Positions 11,502 to 22,330 of a DNA stretch of 64,000 nt are shown here, piece after piece. The translations under genes and the position numbers were made by a program. Under the pieces are notes generated by a model that saw nothing but the letters and a program-made list of their open reading frames with translations, had not been told where the DNA came from and did not search any database. The DNA is taken from contig NC_068564.1 in NCBI RefSeq assembly GCF_022201045.2, forward strand, positions 32,951,001 to 33,015,000. Reading direction: 5' to 3'. Source of the stretch: Citrus sinensis. Lineage: Eukaryota; Streptophyta; Magnoliopsida; Sapindales; Rutaceae. The first letter of the stretch is position 1. Each line of letters starts with the position of its first letter.

Positions 11502-11966
11502 ATAGATTAAGATCAAATTACCTATAAATTTTTATACAATAACCACCTCTATCACACGCAGTCGCATACGTAAGTTCCGATTAACATAAAACTCAAATCC
11601 ATTGGTGAAATGGAAAAAAATTTACACTGCCCACAAAATCGCGTCCATGTGCATGTTCTTGTCTCAGGGAAGCTGCATTACTTCAAAATAATAATAATAA
11701 TGCATCCATCAATTAATGCAGCCATTCATTCTCCACTAATTTTAGTGCGGATCAAATGGGTCGGTAACGTTTTTACAATTGTCAGATTCCTGCAAAATCT
11801 GCAAGAACTGGCCTTACCTCGACCACAAGAATCTCCTCTCTCAAAATCCCATAATACCCACGTCACCACTTGCACTTCCACTTCTCTTTTCTCGGTTTCG
11901 AAATCAACAAATCTTAAGAGTACTCAATACACGTTTTCGCTTGCAACATTGATCAGCTTCAACAAC

Positions 11967-11974
11967 TATAAATA
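11967..11974 (+). promoter_or_regulatory. TATA box of the first glycine-rich protein gene
   Basis: Perfect TATAAATA, 135 bases upstream of the ATG at 12109, leaving a leader of about 100 bases. Confidence 0.65.
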
Positions 11975-12108
11975 GCATACTCTCTTAGTCCTTGTCACAG
12001 CAAGCTTCCAAGCTCACGGTAATATTCATAGATCGAAGTTGATTAGCAATTTCTGAAGCTCTTGCTTTTGCATTATCTCGTCTTACAGTTTAAGTGTTTC
12101 ACAAAAAG

Positions 12109-12576
12109 ATGGCTGCACTAAGCCAGTCTTTAGCTTTTGTTGTTTTGCTTGTAACAACTACAGCAATTGTATCCGAGAGCAGGGTTGCAAGAAAGGACTT
12201 GGGAATTGATCTTGGAGGTATAGGAGTAGGACTTGGAGCAGGAGTCGGCCTTGGCTTGGGGGGTGGAGGAAGTGGCTCAGGATCCGGAGCCGGGGCTGGC
12301 TCAGGCTCAGGTTCCGGGTCAAGTTCATATTCCTCATCTTCATCTCATTCCAGTGCTAGCTCTACCGGTGGTTCAGGCGCTGGCTCTGAAGCGGGCTCCT
12401 ATGCCGGCTCTCGTGCTGGGTTAGGCTCCGGGGGAGGTCGAGGAAATGGTGGTGGATATGGCCGTGGTGGTGGGTACGGTCAGGGTTCTGGAAGGGGAGG
12501 TGGGTCAGGCAATGGTGAAGGCTATGGCGAGGGCGGAGGCTATGGTGAAGGTTATGGCGGCGGGGGCTACAACTGA
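12109..12576 (+). CDS. Secreted glycine-rich protein, 155 residues
   Basis: Probable cell-wall or extracellular glycine-rich protein, single exon. Residues 1 to about 24 are a hydrophobic signal peptide ending TAIVSES. The mature part opens with RVARKDLGIDLGGIGVGLG, a block shared almost exactly with the downstream paralogue at 15096. GSGSGAGAG repeats, a serine-rich stretch (about residues 73-90), a GSEAGSYAGSRAG block and a Gly/Tyr-rich tail with GEGYGEGGGYGEG-type repeats follow. No catalytic domain is present. ATG 12109 is chosen because it places the signal peptide at the N-terminus. From memory the Arabidopsis neighbours of GAE1 (At4g30450, At4g30460) are also glycine-rich proteins, so these two genes are probably their counterparts. 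Confidence 0.85.
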   Translation: MAALSQSLAFVVLLVTTTAIVSESRVARKDLGIDLGGIGVGLGAGVGLGLGGGGSGSGSGAGAGSGSGSGSSSYSSSSSHSSASSTGGSGAGSEAGSYAGSRAGLGSGGGRGNGGGYGRGGGYGQGSGRGGGSGNGEGYGEGGGYGEGYGGGGYN

Positions 12577-15095
12577 AATTAACTTGTCATCATATATAGC
12601 AGCAGTTCAAATTTAAGAATGATTTTGTTGAGTGTATGATATGAATAAGTAGACACATTATATTGTCTACAAGATTATGTGAATGGTTTGCGATTTTCGA
12701 AGTGTTGTTTGTGTTTTGTGTTTTGTATTGTGTTTTTTCTACTCTTTGTGATATTATGACATATTATAATATTTAATCTGCCTACTAATTAAAAGATATA
12801 GTCTTTTTTAATTATGCATCCACCTGTTAACTTCCCACAATATATTAATTGCAATACATGCAACATTCGGCTAGAAAATTATTACCCATTTTAAGCATTA
12901 TATATAAGAATTGAACATTAAGAGAATTGATACATTAATGAAACAGAAGAAATTCAACCTATAGGTTTCTTAGCACTTAAGCTTTTTTTAATTTGGGTTA
13001 ATTAACTGTGTATCAATTATCACAGATCCACACATATCCTAGTTCCTTCGGACGTTTTAGTCGAGTGGTTTCCCTAGTTAATAACATAAATTGCAATCTT
13101 CAAAACCCACTAAGCAGGAGATCCGATATATACAAGCAATAAATTTATGCATGGGGGGATCCTCTTTGTTTCAGAATTTTGAGTGAGAGTGAGACCAATC
13201 TTTTTCGGAACACATAAATATTGATTCTATAACTTGAAGCATGCGCTAAAATCTGCGCAAGCCAGCAATGATTACTCATTCAATATATTCTCCAACTTTC
13301 AGTACGTGGCTGAAATTTCTGACTTCTTTGCATGCTTGAGGGAACTGGACTATTAACGCTGAATTCGTAACACTAACACACACATATATAATTAATAAAA
13401 TGAAAGAGACTAGTAAGCTATCTAGAGGACAATATTGACAGAAATATTAACCAAAAAAATAAAATAAAAAGAAAAAATAATATATACTAATTCTTGTGGA
13501 AGTTCTCATATGTCCAAAAAAATTAATATTGTAAAAAAATTAGATTAGTGGTTTTTTTGGACATTAATAGAAAAATTAATATATTAACTCCTCAGAAGAG
13601 TGTTCCACACAAAAATTTATATATATATTTTTGTTTCTATTTTATTTTTTGGGAATAAAATAGAAACGTAACTTAATTTTTTTTCTATCTATTATTGTCT
13701 AAAAATAAATAAATATTGGGATGTTTTGAGGTATTTTTAAAAAATACATGGACTAAACTAACATTATCCCCAAAATACAAAAATTAAACGAATTTTTACC
13801 CATATTATTAAATATTTTCTAAGGCACGCCTTCTAGAAGATCATTATCCATATTAATTTCTGACGTTGTAGTTGATTTCATCATTCCAATTATACTTATG
13901 TTCTTGTGAATCTGTGATAACATATCTTATCCAAATATGGAGATGAGAGTCAATTGAAGGCACTAAGATTACTTAATTAGAACCATTCAAATACTGCTAG
14001 ATGGTAGATAGATAGTGGAAAAATTCATTACGTTGAGTATCAGGATCTCCTTCTGTATTGCATTGCTTTTTTTTTTTCAATTTTGTTAATCATAACAAAG
14101 CTTCAATAATGAAAATTATTAGTGAGTGAGTCATTTAGTGCCCCAAAATCGATCCTGCATAGAGACCTATTTCTGCCCTATCATGGACTCCACTAAGATT
14201 TCTAATCTTTTAAGTTTTGCGATCCTTATCCATTTAATTCTAAAGTTGAAAATCCCATTCTATGCTAAATTGAGGTACTAGCTTGTAGCTTTCTCCGTGA
14301 AATTTGTGAAAAAGCTGAAGTTCTTCTAAACAATTAACCTTTTAAGTCACAAACTTCTTAAATTTCGAGCTGCTGTAGCTTTACTTCACGATGTAATTCC
14401 ATGCGTTGATATATCAATCTATGTAACCTACGTACCATATTCATTATAGTAATAGAATGAATTTTTCTAAAAGGCAACACTTGATCTGTTGATCAAACGT
14501 TGAACCTCGACATAAAAATACGATTGGAGTGTTAATCCGCCCCCACTATCGTGAACTTTCTAGCATATTCTTTCCCTGTAATTTTGTCGTTAAATAATTG
14601 TATTCAGTGCATCTCTGATCCTCTGCAATTCACTAAGAAGTCTCAGCTTTGTGGGATGATCATAAATAATATCATATAGATAACGCCTAATAATCCAAGC
14701 AATTAAACATACATATATATACTCCACTATAGTGAGTGGAGAATTCTTCATAGGTCGGCAACATACTCATTATTAAAAACGTGTCCTAACTCTCAGTCTC
14801 CCACTTCAATTCTCAGCCTTTCAGAGACCACAGGCTTTTCTCTCTCAAAAGCTTTTTTCATAAAATGGCACATGTCCCTCCACTTTCTCTTACTCTTCGT
14901 GCTGCACTCTGCACGCTCACAACTTTTTTCATGGCACTAATTTCACCAACTTCACTACCTATTATTAGAATAAATAGAGCCCAGTCTCTCGTTTCCTTTC
15001 TCGCAAAAACTTGCACCTTTGTTGAGTTACCCTAGTATTTCTCTTGTTTGATACATTTTCTTGGACGTTCGCTTCATTCTTTTTCCAAAAAAGGA
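12577..15095. other. Intergenic region between the two glycine-rich genes
   Basis: AT-rich with no coding signal. A 14-bp perfect-stem hairpin (13633-13667) and a loose inverted repeat (about 13491-13610, TCTTGTGGAA against the complement of TTCCACAC) hint at MITE debris. The last 150 bases contain a weak AATAAATAG box near 14970 that may serve the second gene. Confidence 0.45.
13633..13667. repeat. Perfect inverted repeat (hairpin)
   Basis: GTTTCTATTTTATT and AATAAAATAGAAAC form a 14-bp stem around a 7-base loop. No gene end is adjacent, so it is unlikely to be a functional 3' signal. Confidence 0.6.
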
Positions 15096-15452
15096 ATGGC
15101 CAAATCGATGAAGCGCTTGGTTCTTTTGGGCTTGCTTGTGTTTTCAAGCTTGGCTGCGGTGACGCAAGCCCGTGTGGCTAGAAAGGACCTGGGTATTGAC
15201 CTGGGTGGGATTGGAGTTGGGCTTGGTGTTGGGGTAGGTCTCGGGTTGGGAGGGAATGGATCGGGCTCCGGGGCGGGTGCCGGGTCGGGATCTGGTGGTG
15301 GTGGGTCTAGCTCCAGTTCAAGCTCAGCTTCTTCATCTAGCTCCACTTCCTCTGGATCAGGCGGTGGAGCCGGGTCTGAGGCAGGTTCATCTGCTGGATC
15401 CTATGCCGGGTCTAGGGCTGGCTCAGGTTGGGGTGGCAACCGCGGACACTGA
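15096..15452 (+). CDS. Secreted glycine-rich protein, 118 residues (tandem paralogue)
   Basis: Paralogue of the gene at 12109. A signal peptide (residues 1 to about 26, ending AAVTQA) is followed by the same RVARKDLGIDLGGIGVGLG block, then GSGSGAGAGSGSGGGG, a long serine run (about residues 71-86), and GSEAGSSAGSYAGSRAG. It ends GWGGNRGH and lacks the Gly/Tyr-rich tail of its sister. Single exon; ATG 15096 was chosen because it places the signal peptide at the N-terminus. The G/S-rich middle makes length polymorphism likely. Function unknown beyond probable secretion. Confidence 0.85.
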   Translation: MAKSMKRLVLLGLLVFSSLAAVTQARVARKDLGIDLGGIGVGLGVGVGLGLGGNGSGSGAGAGSGSGGGGSSSSSSSASSSSSTSSGSGGGAGSEAGSSAGSYAGSRAGSGWGGNRGH

Positions 15453-16783
15453 AGGAAAGTGACATGCATAATTTTTATAATTAAGCAGTTGCAATTGCGT
15501 AATTTTTCCAGAAAAAATTGGAGTAGCTTTTAAGGGATATGATGATCACTATTATGAAAAATGAATAATTTGATGGTTAAGCAGCCGAGTCATGGTATTG
15601 TGTTTGAAATTTTGTGTTACGTCTTAAAAAATGTTGTTCGAAAATGTTAATTGAGTATTTGTGTTGTTTGTTTTCATTTACTTCTTGGTATCTACTATTA
15701 ATGTTAATGTTGTCCATGAAGATGTCCTTTCTATATATATGTCAATTCCAATAAATTTATACAATTGCAGGTTATATTATTTAATATTTAAGCACATCTA
15801 TTCAGATTCTTTCTTTCTTTCTTTTTTTTCCTATAAAGTGATAAGCAAACACATTAGGAAATGATCTGTAGTTGATTAGTAGTAGAGTTATGGTGCTTAG
15901 TCATTTGATCTTGCGTGTAGCATACATGCATGCTTCATGTTTTCCACCATGCAGTCTCATCTTAAATGTTCAGTATATTTACGGATGGTTGATCCATTAA
16001 TTGCTGACCGTATTTACTTATTTGATCCTTTTGCAAGCCACCAGTGACTGTTCTTTTTGATTGAGTGACAAACAAGGCTTCACAAATTTTTATTTGGTGG
16101 AGTTACGGCCTTGACCCAAAAAAAAAAGAAGCTTTTTAATTCTCTCTGCACAAAAAGGATACTAAAGCAACCTCTACTTCCGATTGCAGATTCAGAAAAG
16201 CACATGTTCTTGCTGTATGTATATAAAAATATATATAGGCTAAACTCAACAACTCCTCCAGTTTCTTCTATGAAAAGCAAGCAGTTCAAGTTAGGTATAT
16301 ATCCAAATACCAAACAGAGCTAGAACTTAATGCTTGGCTTCGCCTCAAGGCCACGAAAGGTAGTGTATAAACCTTGGCTAGCTTACCAGCTAGTCCCACT
16401 GCAGAATCCTAACTCTTTTAATTTGATAACTTCTTGAGTGCGGAGCCGAGAAACTTCAACGCATGATGAAGAAATTTCATCTAAAGTAATGGGTCATCCA
16501 TCCACTAGATGAAGAAATTACATTATTCATATTTCACAATTTTTTCTTTTTCCTAAGAGATTTTAAGAGCATGTTAGAAGAGTGGCGATTGCACGATACA
16601 CTCACACACTCTTTCATAATTTTCAAAGTGATAATTTTCAAGTATACATTTTTTTTTTTTGTAGATGACTGCAATTTATACACCAAACACCAAATTTTCA
16701 TAATTATAAACTTACTTATTACGGGCTCCCGTTATATATGGAACCAAAAAATAAAAAATAAAAATAAAAAACGCTAAAAGTGC

Positions 16784-16864
16784 AGTATAATTTTGATAGT
16801 GACGTTAAAAAGCTCCTAAATAATATTACCTGGACAATGGCGTAGTATAATTTTGATAGTGACG
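16784..16864. repeat. 21-bp direct repeat spaced 60 bp
   Basis: AGTATAATTTTGATAGTGAC plus one G occurs identically at 16784-16804 and 16844-16864. Confidence 0.8.
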
Positions 16865-18958
16865 GTGAACTTATGCTGTATGAGTATAAACAAAGCTACA
16901 CATTACGTTCAAAGTAATTTTTTTGTATTGAATGGGACAGGCTCGTTCCATTGTCTATGCGTGTGTGATGATCACATTAATTCAACGCCATAATCAAAGA
17001 CATTTCATAGGTACATATATATATATTCAGTCGAGTGAAATAAATTTTATTTTGCATTGATTTTGTTCGTTGAGACTATAATTAATTGAGTAAAAAGAAA
17101 CAAAAAAGAATGTTTGATGTCAAAACTTAATTAACCACATATAATACGATCTAATTAGCTAATAAAATCGTCCTTGATGGAATGTATGTCGTGCGTATGA
17201 ATTTAGAACAGTCATAACTTTATGATGAGACGTCGACATTAGAACTAACTTGGAAGATTAATGTCGTTTAACCTAACACAATTTTAATGGAACGAAAATG
17301 GTTGAAACCATTGGAAGTGAAGTGATTAACATTAGATGATGTGTAATTGACTGCAGGTGTAAGATAATGACATAATCTCCAGTATGATGTTTGAGAGAAC
17401 GATGGGAAGTAGTTTAAATGGAGCCTTATTACGTTTATTGAAAATAAAATAATTATATAAATTAAAAGTCAAGCTGAAGATAAATTTTTTAAATGTAAAA
17501 ATGTAATTGTTTGTCGGTAGCAAGAACATTCCTAAGGTTCAATGAATAATAAAAATATAGACGGGCAAGAGAGTGGCTGAGCACCACAATTTATATCTAA
17601 ATAAAAATAATGCCAAGCAACAATTTCCTATTCATTAACCTAAAAAAAAAAAAACAGAGAGAGAGAATAAAATAAAATAGCACAATTCTAAAACATTAAA
17701 AAATATAAGAATAATTGGAATAGAATTTTGACTTTGAAAAACATAAAAATAAAAATTTTCTTCAACTAACAAAAGTATAATGTATAGATTAGCAAAATGT
17801 TTAATAATATAGAAAATTTGTGAAGTCCCTATAGAATTGGAATGATTTTACAAGTTGTTGCAAGATTCTAAAGCAAGTTGTTGATTATTAAGCACTGGAG
17901 AGTGAAGTGGGATGCTCCACGTTTTAAATCTTTATTTTTTTTTTCTGCTTTACGTAGCAAATAACAAGAGATTGATGTTCAAGCTATGACGATTAAAATT
18001 TACAATAGAAATTAAATGGAAAGTCTCTATGCCATCTCTTAAAGTTATCCTCTCTCTTGCTTCCATGTAATGCAAAACCTTTTTTTTATAAAAAAAAAAA
18101 ATGTAAACTAAATTGAAATTCAATATTGATACGAGCGAGATTCAAATCTATAGTTCAATAATTGTGTAATTGAAGCTTCAAGTGATAATAAAAAACAAAT
18201 AAAGAAAGAGCACTAGGGCTATCGAGTATTGATCAAAATTTGATTGGAATTATGCGGTTTGAAAATTTCAAGCAACTAAACCAATTAAAAAAAAAAATGG
18301 GATGTCATATTCTAAAAATTAAGCCACAAGACCTAAAATCTACCGCATGAAAATTAAAAAATATATATATTTTGTTTGCAATTCAAGAAACTAAATAAAA
18401 CTTACATAAACTGATTGAAATTATTGAGTCCATTTAATTTGTCATCGAATGAACGGATACAACAATTATTTAATTCCTCATACTTATAATTAGCGAGTGT
18501 ATATAAGCCTTGTAAATCTAATATTTCGGATTAAGTTACGGTACCTTATCATCTCAATACATCAAATTAAAATACTTCTTCAAATATAACACGAGGACAA
18601 TTAAACTCCAATTCATATGTGTATGGTTACACTCAGCTACTGATTTTTTTGAATCTTAAAAAATCGCGATACTTGTGCATAATGGATTAATAAAGATTTT
18701 TTTTTTACCTCTATTAATTATAGATCATGAATTTGACACGTGACGGACGGTCTACATTCAACCCATTTCCTTGGTTCAGTTTACAAGATGGGTACCGAGT
18801 TAAATGAAAAAACGTGACAATAACTCATTAATAAAATAAAACAATAATCGCAGCCGTAATTGATGAAATTATGAAAATAAATAAATAAATAAATGCTTTA
18901 TCCTCGAAGCTTCCACGAGGCACAACATCTGCCAGCCAACCAATTTGCCGAAATATAG

Positions 18959-18981
18959 CTCTCTCTCTCTCTCTCTCTCTC
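18959..18981. repeat. CT microsatellite
   Basis: Uninterrupted CT dinucleotides over 23 bases. Confidence 0.95.
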
Positions 18982-20842
18982 AGTCTCTCTGTCATCAAAG
19001 TAAATAAATTCACTTTCATATGGTCCCCACTGCTGGTGGCTAACTGGCATTACCTTTTTTTATTATTATTATTACATAAAGAATCTCAACAAAATTATAA
19101 ATTAAAATAAAATTACAGTATATATAGGGCTAAGAAATATAAGAGACGTACAAAGAGAGGAAAAGGATAAAACACAAAATTACTAATTTCTGTTTTTGTA
19201 CACGTGTAGGTGTTCTATTTATTATGCGCCCTAATTATTTGGATGAATAACAGTGAGCCGATTCCACCGGGAGCGCCGTTGTTTCCCGTTTCGGCATTCT
19301 CTAGTGGCAAAAACTAACAGCTCAATCCAAAATAAAATATAATAAAAACAACAGCTTGTCACTCGGTGAGTTAATGTGCATCAGTGTCCAGTCACGACCG
19401 GTTCTTCCGGTGGGCCAGTAACTCAGCCCGAGTCACTTGGTAACTTCTTCCGAGTACAGCTAATGAATGGTATGAGCGTGGCCTCTGGCTCTACTCCTCA
19501 TCAATTTAAACCAATGTTATTTATTTAATTTTCTCACTAAAATGTTCCTTCAATTTTCTTCATACCGCGTCATTTAGCATAAGAAAATAACCAAATGTTA
19601 TCAAAAGTTATTTAATTGAGACTATTAGGTTTAAGTGAATGGTTAGTTAATTACACGGAGTATAAAAACAAGAGAAGTGCATTGTCTCGCTCTACTGAAA
19701 TTTATGGTATGTAACGAATTACATTTTTATAAAGTCTTATTGGTGGTTATTGAAATTATGTCTTGTCAAAACTCAAATGATTTTTATTCAATCAACTAGC
19801 CCCGCATGGCTCTCACGTTCTCATTATTAATTACAACTCAAAATAATTTATTCAAATATCATTCCCACTAGTTTATATATAATTGTGTATCAAAATTTTG
19901 CTTACAAGCTTGCCTACTACGAAAGTAAAGGAATAATTAATAATTAAAGTAAAAAAAAAAACACGATTTTCTCCGCACAATCATAGTGTAAAACCTTACT
20001 TCAAAATTGCTAAGCACAAAGTTCCTTACTTTTTTTCCAACGAAGCGCGTAGCGTTTTAAATGTGGAAAAAAAAAGTCACACGGTCAAACTGTACCCTAC
20101 TTTCACTAATCTGATACTCTTTTTTAAGAGTGCAATTCCAAAAAAATAATAATAATAATAGAAGAAAAAATGCAATACCAAATTGATGGATAAGTTTTGA
20201 ATAAATTACAAGTAAATATATAGTTTTTAAAAGTTTTTCACATTGGTCCTTACCATACATTTTAATTAAATAATATTTTCCCTCGAAATCAATGATTTCT
20301 CTGTTATATTCCGTCAATAAGCTAATCCAAGCACTTTTTTTTTAAAAAAAAAATATTAACTATACTACAATTAAAATTTAAAAGTTTATTGGTATTTATA
20401 CTCAATTATAACACGACCAAAATTTTTTATCAATTTTATTGTATAAATATACCACAGTAATGTTAAGAGAGACAAATCTGCTCACCCGCAAATATAAATT
20501 AAAAGCAGGAGTCCTAGAGACTCTCTCACTTGCTCTACGATAAACTATTAAACGGATTCATAATAGAATTTGGTGGTATGTACTCCTGTAAAAATTTATA
20601 AACTGTATGACTGCGTGTGATTTTTCAGCGACTCAGGGACCCTATTGTCATTATCCAAAATAAAGAGTAATTTAAAATCCAATTGATAATCCTCAGTAAT
20701 TATCTGTCCTCATAACTACAAACAAAATACCATAAGTAGTGAACAGTTGTTTTGGTGATTATATTCTCTTTCCTCCAATCTGGCCGTCCCTCTCGAACGC
20801 GTTCACTCACGCGTAGGCCTGTCGCCTTCTCTTTCCCCATTC

Positions 20843-20850
20843 TATATTTA
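20843..20850 (+). promoter_or_regulatory. Likely TATA box of the GAE1-like gene
   Basis: TATATTTA about 190 bases before the ATG at 21035, in a pyrimidine-rich stretch typical of plant core promoters and leaders. Confidence 0.5.
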
Positions 20851-21034
20851 ACCTTCACATGCCCCTTCTCTTTCTCTTAGGTGCAGCCCCCTCAATTTGC
20901 TCTGCATCTATAACTGTCACACCATTTCAATCCAATCCAAAACCAAATCCAACCCGGTTTCACCTTTCCTTCTAAACAAACAAACCAACCCCGAAAAGGG
21001 AAAATAATAAAAGATTCGAAGATTCTAGAGAAAA

Positions 21035-22330
21035 ATGCCGTCTTTAGAAGAGGAGCTGTTCCCGTCGACGCCGGGGAAATTCAAGATTGAAAGATCCAAC
21101 ACTATGAACCGCCAGTTTCACCGGTGTTTCACCTCAACGAGTACCATGTTCTTGTGGGCTCTTTTCTTGGTTGCTTTAACGGCGTCGTATTTGAGTTTTC
21201 AGTCTTTTGTCGATTCCGGTAGCCGGTACTTTTCCGCTTCTTGGGGAGGTATCCAGTGGGAGAAACATGTCAGGAGTTCCGCTCAGATCCATCGGTCTGG
21301 TGGGATGTCGGTGCTGGTTACCGGTGCAGCCGGTTTCGTTGGGACCCACGTGTCTTTGGCTTTAAAGAAACGCGGAGACGGCGTCGTTGGACTCGACAAT
21401 TTCAATAACTACTACGATCCCTCATTGAAGAAGGCGAGGAAGGCTTTGTTGAACAACCATGGCGTTTTCGTAATTGAAGGTGATATCAATGACGCGAAAT
21501 TATTAGCCAAGCTCTTTGACGCTGTGGCTTTTACGCACGTGATGCATTTAGCGGCTCAAGCCGGTGTTAGATACGCGATGCAGAATCCCCACTCGTACGT
21601 GCACAGCAATATCGCTGGCCTCGTCACGCTCCTTGAGGCTTGCAAATCAGCCAATCCTCAGCCGTCGATTGTGTGGGCCTCGTCGAGCTCAGTCTACGGC
21701 TTAAACGAGAACGTCCCATTCTCCGAGGCTGATCGGACGGACCAGCCAGCTAGTCTTTACGCGGCTACCAAAAAGGCCGGTGAAGAAATTGCTCACACCT
21801 ACAATCACATTTACGGCCTCTCAATTACCGGGCTGAGGTTTTTCACCGTGTACGGACCCTGGGGCCGACCCGATATGGCTTACTTCTCGTTCACGAGAAA
21901 TATTCTCCAAGGCAAACCAATCACGGTTTATCGTGGGAAGAATCACGTCGACTTGGCACGAGATTTTACTTACATTGACGATATCGTGAAGGGTTGTTTA
22001 GGTTCGCTGGATACCTCGGGTAAGAGTACCGGGTCGGGCGGAAAGAAGCGGGGTCCAGCACCGTACCGGATCTTTAATTTGGGGAACACGTCACCGGTCA
22101 CGGTACCTAAGCTGGTGAATATATTGGAGAGACACCTGAAGGTAAAAGCCAAGAAGAATGTAATCGAAATGCCTGGAAACGGCGACGTCCCGTTCACGCA
22201 TGCGAATATCAGTTCGGCCCAGAAGGAGTTTGGGTACAGGCCCACGACGGATTTGCAAACCGGCTTGAAAAAATTTGTTAGGTGGTATCTCTCATATTAC
22301 GGCTATAATCGTGGCAAACGTGTAAATTAA
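21035..22330 (+). CDS. GAE1: UDP-glucuronate 4-epimerase, 431 residues, intronless
   Basis: Interconverts UDP-glucuronate and UDP-galacturonate, the activated sugar for pectin, in the Golgi. It is a type II membrane protein: a cytosolic tail (MPSLEEELFPSTPGKFKIER), a membrane anchor at about residues 37-57, then an extended-SDR domain. Visible parts are the NAD-binding Rossmann loop VTGAAGFVG (95-103), the serine cluster ASSSSVYG (215-222), and the catalytic YAATK (Tyr242, Lys246). The GLRFFTVYGPWGRPDMAYF segment is typical of GAE. Length matches the roughly 430-residue family. The tail and C-terminus (RWYLSYYGYN) resemble Arabidopsis GAE1 (At4g30440) more than GAE6, from memory. Intronless as in the family. 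No disrupted residues were seen. Confidence 0.95.
   Translation: MPSLEEELFPSTPGKFKIERSNTMNRQFHRCFTSTSTMFLWALFLVALTASYLSFQSFVDSGSRYFSASWGGIQWEKHVRSSAQIHRSGGMSVLVTGAAGFVGTHVSLALKKRGDGVVGLDNFNNYYDPSLKKARKALLNNHGVFVIEGDINDAKLLAKLFDAVAFTHVMHLAAQAGVRYAMQNPHSYVHSNIAGLVTLLEACKSANPQPSIVWASSSSVYGLNENVPFSEADRTDQPASLYAATKKAGEEIAHTYNHIYGLSITGLRFFTVYGPWGRPDMAYFSFTRNILQGKPITVYRGKNHVDLARDFTYIDDIVKGCLGSLDTSGKSTGSGGKKRGPAPYRIFNLGNTSPVTVPKLVNILERHLKVKAKKNVIEMPGNGDVPFTHANISSAQKEFGYRPTTDLQTGLKKFVRWYLSYYGYNRGKRVN

Larger units (their letters stand above)
9575..11966. other. Intergenic region with repeats, no gene recognised
   Basis: Holds an ATC microsatellite (about 9805-9830), three diverged copies of a short block containing CTCTCTCCTTATAAA (10375-10535), a palindromic MITE (10601-10741) and a Harbinger-type MITE (11248-11501). 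Short open frames near 9890-10050 and 10810-11010 could be worn gene scraps but match no family I recognise. The last 400 bases should be the promoter of the first glycine-rich gene. Confidence 0.45.
15453..20842. other. Long intergenic region upstream of GAE1-like gene
   Basis: About 5.4 kb of AT-rich DNA without a supportable gene. Contains a 21-bp direct repeat (16784 and 16844), a CT microsatellite (18959-18981) and a relatively GC-richer patch (about 19240-19500) with no coding signal. The distal promoter of the epimerase gene probably lies in the last kilobase. Confidence 0.45.

Noticed and set aside
12158-12424. Alternative frames over the glycine-rich gene
   Set aside because: By-products of GC-rich repetitive codons; no signal peptide or family match.
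15074-15346. Minus-strand Pro/Asp/Glu-rich frame
   Set aside because: Complement of Gly/Ser repeats in the second glycine-rich gene.
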